Notes: generated by a model from the sequence alone, not told the origin. Counted from the first letter of the stretch, positions 24,417 through 33,417 are shown. The stretch: 64,000 nt of DNA from Parundibacterium terreum (GCF_014636315.1 NZ_BMED01000001.1:186316-250315), one strand, 5' to 3'. Numbers and translations: made by a program.

Positions 24417-25508
24417 ATGACAACGAAACTCATACTGCTAGGCGCAGGCAAAATCGGCGACGCCATCCTGAATCTGCTATCGCACACCGGTGATTATCAG
24501 ATCACCGTGGCCGACCGCGATCCGCAGCGCCTGAAGTATGTCGAGCAAGCTGCGTTCCCAAATGTGAAGGTAGTGCAGGCTGATCTGTCCGACAAAAATG
24601 CAGTCACGGAATTGATCCGTGACCATCAGGTAACCTTGTCCGCCTGCCCTTACTTCCTCACCCCCATCATTGCAGGTGCGGCCAAGGCAGCGAATTCCCA
24701 TTATTTCGATTTGACAGAGGACGTGGAAAGCACACGCGTGGTCAAGCAACTGGCGGAAGGCGCAGACTGTGCTTTCGTGCCGCAGTGCGGCCTGGCTCCT
24801 GGGTTTATCTCTATCGTCGCCAATGATGTTGCAAAACGCTTTGACCGCCTGCGCGATGTAAATATGCGTGTCGGCGCATTGCCGACTTATCCTAGCAATG
24901 CACTCAAATACAACCTGACCTGGAGTACCGACGGCCTGATCAATGAATACTGCAATCCCTGCGAGGCGATTGTGGACGGCGATCTGCGCGAAACCTCTGC
25001 GCTGGAAGAAATCGAGCACTTCTCTCTGGATGGCGTTGATTACGAGGCTTTTAACACCTCCGGCGGCCTCGGCACCTTGTGCGAAAGCCTGGCGGGCAAG
25101 GTGCAAAACCTGAACTACAAGACTGTGCGTTATCCCGGCCACCGCGACATCGTCAAGATGCTGATACGCGACTTGCAATTGGGCCAGCCCGACCGCCGCC
25201 ATATCCTGAAAGAAGTGATGGAAGCGTCCATCCCTATGACCAAGCAGGACGTAGTGCTGGTCTTTGTCAGCGTTGCCGGCACCCGCGAAGGCCGCCTGGA
25301 ACAGGAAACCTATGCGAAGAAAATATACAGCCAGGTTGTCAATGGCCAATTGCTGTCTGCGATCCAGTTGACTACCGCTTCCGGAATTTGCGCTATGGTG
25401 GATCTGGTAGTTCAGGGTAAACTACCGAAACACGGACTGGTGCGCCAGGAGCAAGCCACTCTGTCGGACTTCCTGGCAAACCGCTTTGGACGTTACTACG
25501 CTGTTTAA
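24417..25508 (+). CDS. Lysine 6-dehydrogenase-like saccharopine dehydrogenase family protein
   Basis: A 363-residue NAD(P)-dependent enzyme. The N-terminal Rossmann motif is LGAGKIGDAI (residues 8-17), and the middle has QCGLAPGFISIVANDV and FNTSGGLGTLCESLAGKVQNLNYKTVRYPGHRDIVKML, segments typical of lysine 6-dehydrogenase (LysDH) rather than of true saccharopine dehydrogenase. It would oxidise lysine to 2-aminoadipate 6-semialdehyde. The adjacent ALDH7-type gene makes the next enzyme. ATG 24417 is chosen over an open upstream extension because GGAG precedes it. Confidence 0.85.
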   Translation: MTTKLILLGAGKIGDAILNLLSHTGDYQITVADRDPQRLKYVEQAAFPNVKVVQADLSDKNAVTELIRDHQVTLSACPYFLTPIIAGAAKAANSHYFDLTEDVESTRVVKQLAEGADCAFVPQCGLAPGFISIVANDVAKRFDRLRDVNMRVGALPTYPSNALKYNLTWSTDGLINEYCNPCEAIVDGDLRETSALEEIEHFSLDGVDYEAFNTSGGLGTLCESLAGKVQNLNYKTVRYPGHRDIVKMLIRDLQLGQPDRRHILKEVMEASIPMTKQDVVLVFVSVAGTREGRLEQETYAKKIYSQVVNGQLLSAIQLTTASGICAMVDLVVQGKLPKHGLVRQEQATLSDFLANRFGRYYAV

Positions 25509-25587
25509 ATCAGGCAAGACCTTGATTTAAAAAGGAAATTGAATTTTAAGGCGACCCGCAAAAACTGGGCCGTTTTCGGAGACCTAC

Positions 25588-27105
25588 ATGGAAACAAATC
25601 AAGCTACCCTGGCAGCCCTGCTGTCCGAGATGGGAGCCAATCTTGCTGATTACGCTGGCAAGGATATTACCAGCACCTCGCCTATCGACGGCCAGGTGCT
25701 CGCCGTTCTGCGCGCCGACAACGCGGATCAGGTAAAAGCCAAGATAGACCGCGCCCACGCGGCCTTTTTGCAATGGCGCAATGTGCCGGCGCCGCGCCGC
25801 GGTGAGCTGGTGCGCCTGTTTGGTGAAGAATTGCGCCTGCATAAAGAGGCCCTCGGCAAGCTGGTAACACTCGAAGCGGGCAAGATTTTGCAGGAAGGCC
25901 TGGGCGAAGTGCAGGAAATGATCGACATCTGCGATTTCGCCGTAGGGCTGTCGCGCCAGCTGTATGGCTTGACTATTGCATCGGAGCGCCCTGGTCACAG
26001 GATGATGGAAGTCTGGCATCCGCTGGGCGTGGTAGGTGTGATCTCGGCGTTCAACTTCCCGGTTGCAGTATGGGCCTGGAATGCAGCACTGGCCTTTGTA
26101 TGTGGCAATAGCGTGACCTGGAAGCCTTCTGAAAAAACGCCATTGACGGCTGTTGCCGTACATGCGCTGTTCCAGAAAGCGGTCGCACGCTTTGGCAGCG
26201 ATGCGCCAGTTGGCCTGGCTGAGCTGATCATCGGCGACCGCGAAGCAGGCTCGCAAATGGTCAATGACAAGCGCGTTCCATTGGTCAGCGCCACCGGCAG
26301 CACCCGCATGGGACGCCAGGTTGCTCAGGATTGCGCAACCCGCCTTGCAAAAACCATCCTGGAACTCGGCGGCAACAATGCGATGATCGTCGCCCCTAGC
26401 GCCGATCTGGAAATGGCTGTACGCGCGATTACTTTCTCCGCAGTAGGCACTGCAGGCCAGCGCTGCACTACCCTGCGCCGCCTGTTTGTGCATGACAGCG
26501 TGTACGACACACTGGTACCGCGCTTGAAAAAAGTCTATGCAGGTTTGCCTATCGGCAGCCCTTTGCAAAAAAGCACGCTGATCGGTCCCCTGATCGACCA
26601 TGCTGCTTTTGACTGCATGCAAACCGCGCTGGCCGCAGCACGCGCAGAGCAAGGCCAGGTATTTGGTGGAGAACGTGTTGCTGTAGCCGGCTCCGAGGGC
26701 GGTTATTATGTTCAGCCGGCCCTGGTTGAAATGCCTGCACAAAGCAATGTGATGCAGCACGAAACCTTTGCACCTATCCTGTACATCGTTCGCTACACGG
26801 ATCTGCAGCAAGCCATCGCCTTGAATAACGATGTACCGCAAGGGCTGTCGTCCAGTATCTTCACAACCGACGTGCGTGAAGCGGAACGTTTCATGTCGGA
26901 TAGCGGCAGCGACTGTGGCATCGCCAATGTCAATATCGGCCCTAGCGGTGCTGAAATCGGTGGCGCTTTCGGTGGCGAGAAAGAGACCGGCGGAGGCCGT
27001 GAGTCCGGTTCAGACGCATGGAAAGCCTATATGCGCCGTTCCACCAATACGATCAATTACAGCGACTCACTGCCGCTGGCGCAAGGCATCAGTTTTGATA
27101 TCTGA
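25588..27105 (+). CDS. ALDH7-type aldehyde dehydrogenase, probable 2-aminoadipate semialdehyde dehydrogenase
   Basis: A 505-residue NAD-dependent enzyme of the ALDH7 (antiquitin/AmaB) type. Motifs are VVGVISAFNFPVAVWAWN, the Glu-containing TILELGGNNAMIV and the catalytic Cys in TAGQRCTTLRRLFVH (around residue 296). It converts 2-aminoadipate 6-semialdehyde to 2-aminoadipate. It follows the lysine dehydrogenase gene by 79 bp and the pair ends at a strong terminator, so together they make a compact lysine-oxidation unit. Substrate is inferred from family and context. Confidence 0.9.
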   Translation: METNQATLAALLSEMGANLADYAGKDITSTSPIDGQVLAVLRADNADQVKAKIDRAHAAFLQWRNVPAPRRGELVRLFGEELRLHKEALGKLVTLEAGKILQEGLGEVQEMIDICDFAVGLSRQLYGLTIASERPGHRMMEVWHPLGVVGVISAFNFPVAVWAWNAALAFVCGNSVTWKPSEKTPLTAVAVHALFQKAVARFGSDAPVGLAELIIGDREAGSQMVNDKRVPLVSATGSTRMGRQVAQDCATRLAKTILELGGNNAMIVAPSADLEMAVRAITFSAVGTAGQRCTTLRRLFVHDSVYDTLVPRLKKVYAGLPIGSPLQKSTLIGPLIDHAAFDCMQTALAAARAEQGQVFGGERVAVAGSEGGYYVQPALVEMPAQSNVMQHETFAPILYIVRYTDLQQAIALNNDVPQGLSSSIFTTDVREAERFMSDSGSDCGIANVNIGPSGAEIGGAFGGEKETGGGRESGSDAWKAYMRRSTNTINYSDSLPLAQGISFDI

Positions 27106-27131
27106 ATTTGAGCGTTTTTAGGCAAGGGCAG

Positions 27132-27169
27132 AAAGCCGGTTTTGCGTAAGCAGGCCGGCTTTATTTTTT
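27132..27169 (+). terminator. Rho-independent terminator of the lysine operon
   Basis: AAAGCCGG pairs with CCGGCTTT across a 15-nt loop and is followed by a T-rich tract, starting 27 bp after the ALDH stop codon. Confidence 0.85.
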
Positions 27170-27304
27170 GGTAATGAATTGGTATGACTGACGTATTGGT
27201 TGTGATTTAAAGAATGTTTGCTTTTTGAAACAAGCGGCACTGGATATACTAGGAGCTTACGCTGGTCTTTAGAGCCGGCGAGATAGGCTAACTGGGGGAC
27301 CTTA

Positions 27305-28186
27305 ATGAAGCTGGCCGCACGTGCATACTATCTGGCCTGTCTGAATATTGCCTTAATTTTAGGCGGTTTCCTGCTCTCCCCCGGCGCCGTTGCCGACGAA
27401 CTTGTGCACTACCCCAAACCTGCACTCGCGAATGATCCCCAGGTTAAATATTTTTTGTCCTTGCTGCAGTTGGCTCTCAGCCACAGCAAAAAAAACTACG
27501 AGCTGGCTCCTACATCAACAAAAATGCTGCAGGCTGGCGTCATACGCGATATGACTTCACCCAATGGGCAGGTGGATCTGTTCTGGAGCATGACTACCGA
27601 CGAGCGCGAGGCACAGTTGCTACCCGTCCGTATTCCGTTGGACAAGGGCTTGATAGGCTGGCGCATCGCGCTGATTAAACCCGATAAGGCGCCGCTTTTC
27701 CATGGAGTGAAAACCATCAAAGACTTGCGAGGGATCAAAGCCGGCCAGGAGCAAAGCTGGCCTGACACGGATATCCTGAAAAGCAATGGCCTGGAAGTTG
27801 TGACCGCGAGCTCGGAAGATGCGATGTTCAGCATGCTGATAGGCGGCCGCTTTGAATATTTTCCACGCTCGGTCTTGGAAATTCAGGCGGAACTGCAATT
27901 GCATCCCGCCCACGGATTGATTATGGAAAAGGAAGTTATCCTGCATTACCCATCTGCTTTCTACTTCTTTGTCAGTCCCCGCCGGCCGGATTTGGCAGAG
28001 GATGTGCGTGCGGGACTGGAAAAAGCGATCGCAGATCGTAGCTTTGAGCGCCTGTTCCAGCAATACATGCAGCCTGCCATAGACGCCGCAGATATCAAGC
28101 ACAGGCGTATCATAGAACTGAAAAACCCTTTGCTGAGCAGTGACAGATTGCCCTTGCACCGCGCGGACCTGTGGTACCAGCCCTGA
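27305..28186 (+). CDS. Periplasmic solute-binding-like protein, tandem paralogue 1
   Basis: A 293-residue protein with a signal peptide (cleavage near residue 30, after AVA), then a type II periplasmic-binding-like domain similar to bacterial SBP_bac_3 proteins. A DLFWSMTTDEREAQLLPVRIPLDKGLIGWRIALI segment and a late YFFVSPRRPDLAEDVRAGLEKAIADRSFERLF are nearly repeated in the next gene. No permease or ATPase gene is nearby, so a sensor or scavenging role is as likely as transport. Shine-Dalgarno GGGGGAC precedes the ATG. Confidence 0.8.
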   Translation: MKLAARAYYLACLNIALILGGFLLSPGAVADELVHYPKPALANDPQVKYFLSLLQLALSHSKKNYELAPTSTKMLQAGVIRDMTSPNGQVDLFWSMTTDEREAQLLPVRIPLDKGLIGWRIALIKPDKAPLFHGVKTIKDLRGIKAGQEQSWPDTDILKSNGLEVVTASSEDAMFSMLIGGRFEYFPRSVLEIQAELQLHPAHGLIMEKEVILHYPSAFYFFVSPRRPDLAEDVRAGLEKAIADRSFERLFQQYMQPAIDAADIKHRRIIELKNPLLSSDRLPLHRADLWYQP

Positions 28187-28191
28187 GAAAA

Positions 28192-29076
28192 ATGAGCTCC
28201 CCCTTTTTGCTTCGCTGTTTTTACGCCCTCCTTCTGATATCGTTCCAGTTGCCATTTCAGCCTGCTGCGTGCGCGGCAGACGCGAATCGCATAGTGCGCT
28301 ATCCCACGCTGATGGCGGATGATGATCCCTTGCAGGAATATGTGCTCGCAGCACTTGATCTGGGACTCAGGCACAGCGGCAAAGACTATCAACGAGTCGC
28401 CAGCAGCGCCAAGATGCAGCAGGCACGCGCGATACAGGAACTGCTTTCCGAGCAGGGGCAGCTTGATCTGCTGTGGACCATGACGACGGCTGAACGGGAG
28501 GCGCAGCTGCTGGCCGTCAAGATACCGATAGACAAAGGCTTGTTTGGCTGGCGTATCGCGCTGGTTAAAAGAGGTCGCGGCAATATCTTTAAAACAGTCA
28601 TGAAGTCGAAAGATTTGCAGGCTTACAGTGCCGGCCAGGAACATGATTGGCCGGACACGCCTATCCTGCGCAGCAATGGCCTGCCTGTGGTGACGGCCAC
28701 TTCCTATGAGGCCTTGTTCAATATGCTGGACGGCAAGCGCTTTGACTATTTCCCTCGCTCGGTGATGGAAATCTGGCAGGAGTACAGGGAGCACCCTTTC
28801 CATAACCTGGAAGTGGAAAAAACCATCGTGCTGCACTACCCTACGGCCTTATATTTTTTTGTGAGCCCCCGGCGTCCTGAACTGGCGAAAGACTTGCATG
28901 CCGGGCTGGAAAAGGCGGTGGCGGACGGCAGCTTTGAAAGATTATTCCGGAAGCACTTGCTTCCGGCGATCAAAAAAGCGAATATCCAGAAACGCCGCGT
29001 CCTTGAGCTCAGCAATCCTTTGCTGGGGCCGGATAGTTTACCGGGCAAGCGTCCCGAGCTCTGGTATAAGCCCTAA
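28192..29076 (+). CDS. Periplasmic solute-binding-like protein, tandem paralogue 2
   Basis: A 294-residue paralogue of the preceding protein, starting 5 nt after its stop. It has its own signal peptide (cleavage near residue 29, after ACA). Shared blocks include LLWTMTTAEREAQLLAVKIPIDKGLFGWRIALV and LYFFVSPRRPELAKDLHAGLEKAVADGSFERLF; both end in a similar ELWYKP/DLWYQP tail. The pair arose by local duplication. Ligand and partner are unknown. A GTG seven codons upstream is an alternative start. Confidence 0.8.
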   Translation: MSSPFLLRCFYALLLISFQLPFQPAACAADANRIVRYPTLMADDDPLQEYVLAALDLGLRHSGKDYQRVASSAKMQQARAIQELLSEQGQLDLLWTMTTAEREAQLLAVKIPIDKGLFGWRIALVKRGRGNIFKTVMKSKDLQAYSAGQEHDWPDTPILRSNGLPVVTATSYEALFNMLDGKRFDYFPRSVMEIWQEYREHPFHNLEVEKTIVLHYPTALYFFVSPRRPELAKDLHAGLEKAVADGSFERLFRKHLLPAIKKANIQKRRVLELSNPLLGPDSLPGKRPELWYKP

Positions 29077-29090
29077 CATTTAAAAGTGCT

Positions 29091-29381
29091 ATGAAACTTC
29101 AGATACTGAAAGAAGAGGTCCAAAAGCTGGAGGATTTGCCGAATATAGGCAAGGCGGCTGCGGCTGATCTCCGTTTGCTGGGTATCTTCCGCCCGCAGGA
29201 ATTAGTCGGGAAAGATCCTATGCAGCTATATCTGGATTTGTGCGAACGGACCCATGCCAGGCACGACCCCTGTGTGCTGGATACCTTCATGTCTGCGGTG
29301 CGTTTTATGGAGGGAGCCCCGGCGTTGCCTTGGTGGGCTTATACGAAAGAACGCAAGGCACTGCTTGATGCCAAAAAATGA
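29091..29381 (+). CDS. Helix-hairpin-helix protein, Cdd1 (pathogenicity locus) family
   Basis: A 96-residue protein of the Cdd1 family. The first half, VQKLEDLPNIGKAAAADLRLLGI, is a helix-hairpin-helix motif for non-specific DNA contact; the second half, CERTHARHDPCVLDTFMSAVRFMEG, is the family's signature with two Cys around residues 50 and 61. The family name comes from a pathogenicity locus but the function is unknown. It starts 14 nt after the solute-binding paralogue. Confidence 0.85.
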   Translation: MKLQILKEEVQKLEDLPNIGKAAAADLRLLGIFRPQELVGKDPMQLYLDLCERTHARHDPCVLDTFMSAVRFMEGAPALPWWAYTKERKALLDAKK

Positions 29382-29481
29382 AATCTGGCGAGGCGCGTTT
29401 TGCCATACAGGCTTGCGCTAGCCAAGAATTTGAGTATGCTGCTTTTCAGGGCTGGTTGGCCAAAGCGGCGCTAAGGTTTGA

Positions 29482-29709
29482 ATGATGAATCAAAAAAATA
29501 CGCAGTTATCCCTGCAGGGCATGACACTGGAAGCCATCCTGAATGACCTGGTTGCAGCTTACGGATGGGAAGAAATGGGAAGGCGTATTGATATACGCTG
29601 CTTTACGCATGATCCCAGCATCAAATCCAGTTTGACATTCCTCAGGAAAACCCCTTGGGCCAGGGCCAAGGTGGAAGAGCTGTACTTGCAACCGCGCGGC
29701 GCCGGCTAG
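29482..29709 (+). CDS. VF530/DUF2132 family DNA-binding protein
   Basis: A 75-residue protein matching the VF530 family from end to end: LQGMTLEAILNDLVAAYGWEEMGRRIDIRCFTHDPSIKSSLTFLRKTPWARAKVEELY. The solved family member is a small helical DNA-binding protein of unknown role. ATG 29482 and 29485 are adjacent; AAGG lies before them. It is convergent with the PheC-like gene after only 15 bp. Confidence 0.88.
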   Translation: MMNQKNTQLSLQGMTLEAILNDLVAAYGWEEMGRRIDIRCFTHDPSIKSSLTFLRKTPWARAKVEELYLQPRGAG

Positions 29710-29724
29710 CATTCGCTCGGGCTC

Positions 29725-30495
29725 CTATTTGAGCCACTTATTGAATACCTGCTGATATGCGCCGGTTTCCTTTTGCATATGCATCCAGGCATCCACCCAG
29801 GCTTTAAAGGGCACATCCCCTCGCGGGAGCATGAAAGCTTTTTCAGCAAACTGCAATGGCTTGTCTGGATTGATCGCACATAGCTCAGTATGCTGCTTGC
29901 TTTGCCATAAGGTCTCGCTGCTATCTGTCACCATGATGTCGGCCTTGCCTTGTACGATCTGCTCAAAGATGCTGACATTATCGTTGTGTAAAATCAGCTT
30001 TGCGCGTTTGAAATTGGCGCGTGCGAAACGCTCATTGGTGCCACCCGGATTGACGATGGCCCTGGTCGCTGGCTGGTCTATCATTTCCAGGGATTGGAAT
30101 TTGGCAGTATCGGTGCAGCGTGCAATGGCCGATTTTCCATCCAGCATATGCGACTCTGCAAAACCCGCCTTTTTCAGTCTGTCCAGCGTGATGGATACGC
30201 CGCCCATCGCGATATCGCACTTTTCCAGAAAATCGTTCATCAGGCCGGGCCAGCTTGTTTTGATGAACTGAGCTTCCACACCCATGGCCTTGGCGAGGGA
30301 TTGGCCAAGATCGACATCCATGCCCTCGAACACCCCGTTGGACTGCTGATACGTGAATGGCTTGTAGTCGCCGGTCATGCATATCCTGAGTTTGCCTGAT
30401 TTTAAAACCTCGTCCAGGCGAGAGCTCTGGGCGTGGGCGATGCTGCCAAAAATTGTCGTCAAGACAATTAAGGCGTAAATAAAAGCTTTTCTCAT
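29725..30495 (-). CDS. PheC-like periplasmic protein (cyclohexadienyl dehydratase or related binding protein)
   Basis: A 256-residue exported protein (signal peptide to about residue 22, AHA). It follows the sequence pattern of Pseudomonas PheC closely: SRLDEVLKSGKLRICMTGDYKPFTY, DIAMGGVSITLDRLKKAGFAES, the INPGGTNERFARAN-type block (here VNPGGTNERFARANF), FEQIVQGKADIMVTD and FAEKAFMLPRGD. PheC is a solute-binding fold turned dehydratase that makes phenylpyruvate from prephenate in the periplasm. The enzyme is likely, but a true binding protein cannot be excluded. An open extension upstream lacks a signal. Confidence 0.75.
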   Translation of the reverse strand: MRKAFIYALIVLTTIFGSIAHAQSSRLDEVLKSGKLRICMTGDYKPFTYQQSNGVFEGMDVDLGQSLAKAMGVEAQFIKTSWPGLMNDFLEKCDIAMGGVSITLDRLKKAGFAESHMLDGKSAIARCTDTAKFQSLEMIDQPATRAIVNPGGTNERFARANFKRAKLILHNDNVSIFEQIVQGKADIMVTDSSETLWQSKQHTELCAINPDKPLQFAEKAFMLPRGDVPFKAWVDAWMHMQKETGAYQQVFNKWLK

Positions 30496-30595
30496 GTTGA
30501 TTATTGTTATGTCAGCGGTCATATGAAGGGCAGGAATTGGAGGTTTCACCATAGCGCAACGAGGGCTATTCCTGACAGAATCACTCAAGTTTGTT

Positions 30596-30638
30596 ATACT
30601 TGATCAAATTGCTCAACATCTCAGGGCAAAAGTAACTA
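30596..30638 (+). promoter_or_regulatory. iscR promoter with an IscR type-1-like site
   Basis: The stretch 30596-30619 fits the [2Fe-2S]-IscR type-1 dyad (ATACTTGA then a mirrored CTCAA half) at most conserved positions. It overlaps a TTGCTC -35 box (30609-30614) and is followed 18 bp later by TAACTA. This is the same layout as E. coli iscR, where holo-IscR represses the operon. A further palindrome CAACTAGTTG lies at 30651-30660. Confidence 0.6.
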
Positions 30639-30698
30639 ATTTGTTAAGAACAACTAGTTGATTAATAGCAAAGCGGCAACGCTTGGAGTAAATGACTC

Positions 30699-31172
30699 AT
30701 GCGCCTCACCACTAAAGGCCGTTTTGCAGTAACGGCCATGATAGACCTGGCATTGCGCCAGGACAAGGGTCCAGTGACACTTGCGGGTATCAGCCAGCGT
30801 CAGGATATCTCTTTGTCTTATCTGGAACAGTTGTTCGGCAAATTACGCAGGCATGAAATTGTTGAATCGGTACGTGGCCCCGGCGGCGGTTATAGCCTGG
30901 CGCGGAAGGCGCAGCAAGTCACTGTTGCCGATATTATCATTGCAGTCGATGAGCCATTGGACGCGACGCAATGCGGCGGCAAGGAAAACTGCCACGGTGC
31001 AGACCAGGCTACCGGCGCCCGTTGTATGACGCATGAGCTGTGGGCAACGCTGAATGCGAAAATGGTGGATTATCTGGATTCTGTGTCTTTGCAGGATCTG
31101 GTGAATCAGCAAAGACAGAAGAACGCGGAAAAGAGCGTGGTGGTGATGCATCACAACCACGCAACGCCTTAG
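30699..31172 (+). CDS. iscR: Iron-sulfur cluster assembly regulator IscR
   Basis: Rrf2-family repressor of the isc operon that senses [2Fe-2S] supply. The 157-residue product starts MRLTTKGRFAVTAMIDLALR and has the cluster-binding region with three Cys and a His (CGGKENC...C-MTHELW, residues about 92-113). The gap between the second and third Cys is 10 residues, longer than in E. coli (5). ATG 30699 has GGAG about ten bases upstream. First gene of an eight-gene ISC cluster. Confidence 0.96.
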   Translation: MRLTTKGRFAVTAMIDLALRQDKGPVTLAGISQRQDISLSYLEQLFGKLRRHEIVESVRGPGGGYSLARKAQQVTVADIIIAVDEPLDATQCGGKENCHGADQATGARCMTHELWATLNAKMVDYLDSVSLQDLVNQQRQKNAEKSVVVMHHNHATP

Positions 31173-31220
31173 TGCGGACTTTACGACTGAATACACAATA
31201 TTATTTTACTGGAGCAATAC

Positions 31221-32474
31221 ATGAACGCCCCTCTGGAAAAAAGCTTGATTGATGCCATCAAGGCTCCGCACTTTCCAATTTATATGGATTATTCGGCAAC
31301 GACGCCGGTAGATCCGCGCGTGGCCGACAAGATGATTCCTTTCCTGCGTGCGCAATTCGGTAATCCGGCATCGCGCAGCCATATGTATGGCTGGGATGCC
31401 GAGGCGGCAGTTGAAGAAGCACGCGGCCATGTGGCTGCGCTGGTCAATGCGGATCCGCGCGAAATCATCTGGACTTCCGGTGCGACCGAAGGCAATAACC
31501 TGGCGATCAAGGGTGCAGCGCAGTTTTACAAATCCAAGGGCAAGCACATCATCACGGTAAAGACTGAGCACAAGGCTGTGCTGGATACCGTGCGTGAACT
31601 GGAGCGCCAGGGCTTTGAAGCGACTTACCTGCAACCGCAAGACAACGGCCTGATTACGATCGAGCAGTTGAAAGCGGCGATCCGCCCAGACACCATTCTG
31701 GTATCCGTGATGCTGGTCAATAATGAAATCGGCGTCATCCAGCCTATCGACCAGATCGGTGAGCTGTGCCGCGAGAAAGGCATCATCTTCCATTGCGACG
31801 CTGCCCAGGCAACCGGCAAGGTCGTTATCGACCTGCAAAAGACCAAGGTCGACCTGATGACCTTCACCGCCCATAAAACCTATGGCCCTAAAGGTGTTGG
31901 TGCGCTGTACATCTGCCGCAAGCCGCGTGTTCGTATTGAAGCGCAAATGCACGGTGGCGGCCATGAGCGTGGCCTGCGTTCAGGCACCCTGCCTACCCAC
32001 CAGATCGCCGGCATGGGTGAAGCTTTCCGTATCGCCAAAGAAGAAATGGATAGCGAGCTGGTGCATATCAAGGCAATGCGTGACCGCCTGGCTAAAGGCC
32101 TGCAGGAAATCGAAGAAACCTACGTCAACGGCGACATGGAACACCGTGTTCCACATAATCTGAACGTGAGTTTCAATTACGTAGAAGGCGAATCGCTGAT
32201 CATGGCGATCAAGGAAATCGCGGTTTCTTCCGGTTCGGCTTGCACTTCCGCCAGCCTGGAGCCTTCCTATGTATTGCGCGCACTGGGCCGTAGCGATGAA
32301 CTGGCGCACAGTTCCATCCGCTTTACGATAGGCCGTTTTACGACAGAAGAAGACATCGATTTCACGATCGATTTACTGAAAGCCAAAGTTGGCAAGCTGC
32401 GCGAGCTGTCGCCACTGTGGGACATGTACAAGGATGGCATTGACATCAGCTCCATCCAATGGGCTGCACATTAA
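31221..32474 (+). CDS. iscS: Cysteine desulfurase IscS
   Basis: PLP enzyme that takes sulfur from cysteine for cluster assembly and tRNA thiolation. The 417-residue protein has the PLP lysine Lys219 ([10 protein letters not shown]) and the persulfide-forming Cys341 ([20 protein letters not shown]). It carries about 13 extra N-terminal residues compared with E. coli IscS ([10 protein letters not shown] starts at residue 21). The 3' end keeps the SSIQWAAH tail, typical of IscS. Confidence 0.97.
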   Translation: MNAPLEKSLIDAIKAPHFPIYMDYSATTPVDPRVADKMIPFLRAQFGNPASRSHMYGWDAEAAVEEARGHVAALVNADPREIIWTSGATEGNNLAIKGAAQFYKSKGKHIITVKTEHKAVLDTVRELERQGFEATYLQPQDNGLITIEQLKAAIRPDTILVSVMLVNNEIGVIQPIDQIGELCREKGIIFHCDAAQATGKVVIDLQKTKVDLMTFTAHKTYGPKGVGALYICRKPRVRIEAQMHGGGHERGLRSGTLPTHQIAGMGEAFRIAKEEMDSELVHIKAMRDRLAKGLQEIEETYVNGDMEHRVPHNLNVSFNYVEGESLIMAIKEIAVSSGSACTSASLEPSYVLRALGRSDELAHSSIRFTIGRFTTEEDIDFTIDLLKAKVGKLRELSPLWDMYKDGIDISSIQWAAH

Positions 32475-32540
32475 TCCTGTGCAGACAGATACGAAGCTGG
32501 TTTTAATCCTACTCAAATAAATTAGGCAAGGAGCATCAAA

Positions 32541-32948
32541 ATGGCATACTCAGAAAAAGTGTTGGACCACTATGAAAATCCACGTAATGTCGGCGCTTTC
32601 GACAAGGGTGACGACACCATCGGCACCGGTATGGTAGGCGCGCCTGCCTGCGGCGACGTCATGAAACTGCAAATCAAGGTCGGCGCGAACGGCCTGATCG
32701 AAGATGCGAAGTTCAAGACCTATGGCTGCGGCTCTGCGATCGCTTCTTCCTCCCTGGTGACAGAATGGGTCAAGGGCAAGACGCTGGATCAAGCATTGGC
32801 GATCAAGAATACCCAGATCGCTGAAGAACTGGCATTGCCGCCAGTGAAGATCCACTGCTCCATCCTCGCGGAAGATGCGATCAAGGCAGCTGTGCTGGAC
32901 TACAAGACCAAGCATGGTGATGCAGTTGTTGCCAATCAGGCTGCCTGA
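32541..32948 (+). CDS. iscU: Iron-sulfur cluster scaffold IscU
   Basis: Scaffold on which new [2Fe-2S] clusters form with sulfur from IscS. In the 135-residue product the cluster ligands are Cys37, Cys63 and Cys106, with Asp39 and His105. LPPVK at 99-103 is the HscA recognition motif. Strong Shine-Dalgarno (AAGGAG). Confidence 0.97.
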   Translation: MAYSEKVLDHYENPRNVGAFDKGDDTIGTGMVGAPACGDVMKLQIKVGANGLIEDAKFKTYGCGSAIASSSLVTEWVKGKTLDQALAIKNTQIAEELALPPVKIHCSILAEDAIKAAVLDYKTKHGDAVVANQAA

Positions 32949-32978
32949 TTTCGATTTCATTTATTTAGGCTTCTGAAC

Positions 32979-33302
32979 ATGGCAATCACCTTGACAGAAA
33001 AAGCCGCGAAGCACGTGACGCGGTATATGGAGCGCCGGGGCAAAGGCATAGGCCTGCGCTTCGGCGTTCGCACCACCGGCTGTTCCGGCATGGCATACAA
33101 GCTGGAATATGTAGATGAAGTCGGCAACGAAGACAGCGTGTTTGAGTCGCATGGCGTAAAAGTATTTGTCGATCCGAAGAGCTTGCCTTATATCGACGGC
33201 ACCGAGCTGGACTTTGCCCGCGAGGGCCTGAATGAAGGCTTCAAATTCTATAACCCCAACGTCAAGGACGAATGCGGGTGTGGCGAAAGCTTCAGGATTT
33301 AA
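32979..33302 (+). CDS. iscA: Iron-sulfur carrier IscA
   Basis: A-type carrier that delivers iron or clusters to target proteins. The 107-residue protein has the three invariant cysteines: Cys35 (TTGCSGMAY), Cys99 and Cys101 (ECGCGESF). It lies 30 bp after iscU in the usual operon order. Confidence 0.96.
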   Translation: MAITLTEKAAKHVTRYMERRGKGIGLRFGVRTTGCSGMAYKLEYVDEVGNEDSVFESHGVKVFVDPKSLPYIDGTELDFAREGLNEGFKFYNPNVKDECGCGESFRI

Positions 33303-33417
33303 CGCCATTCCGGCGCCGGAACAATACAAAGCTTGCCATCATTGACTATGGATTGACGGCGCTTTGTCTCTCCAGCGCCCTCATCCATCGGTCCTCTCTC
33401 CACCGCCTTTACGCATA

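Noticed and set aside
25546..26841. A 431-codon open frame opposite the ALDH7 gene
   Set aside because: Shadow frame with Cys/His-rich translation and no start signal.
31206..31964. A 252-codon frame opposite iscS
   Set aside because: iscS is complete with all active-site residues; the opposite frame has no protein features.
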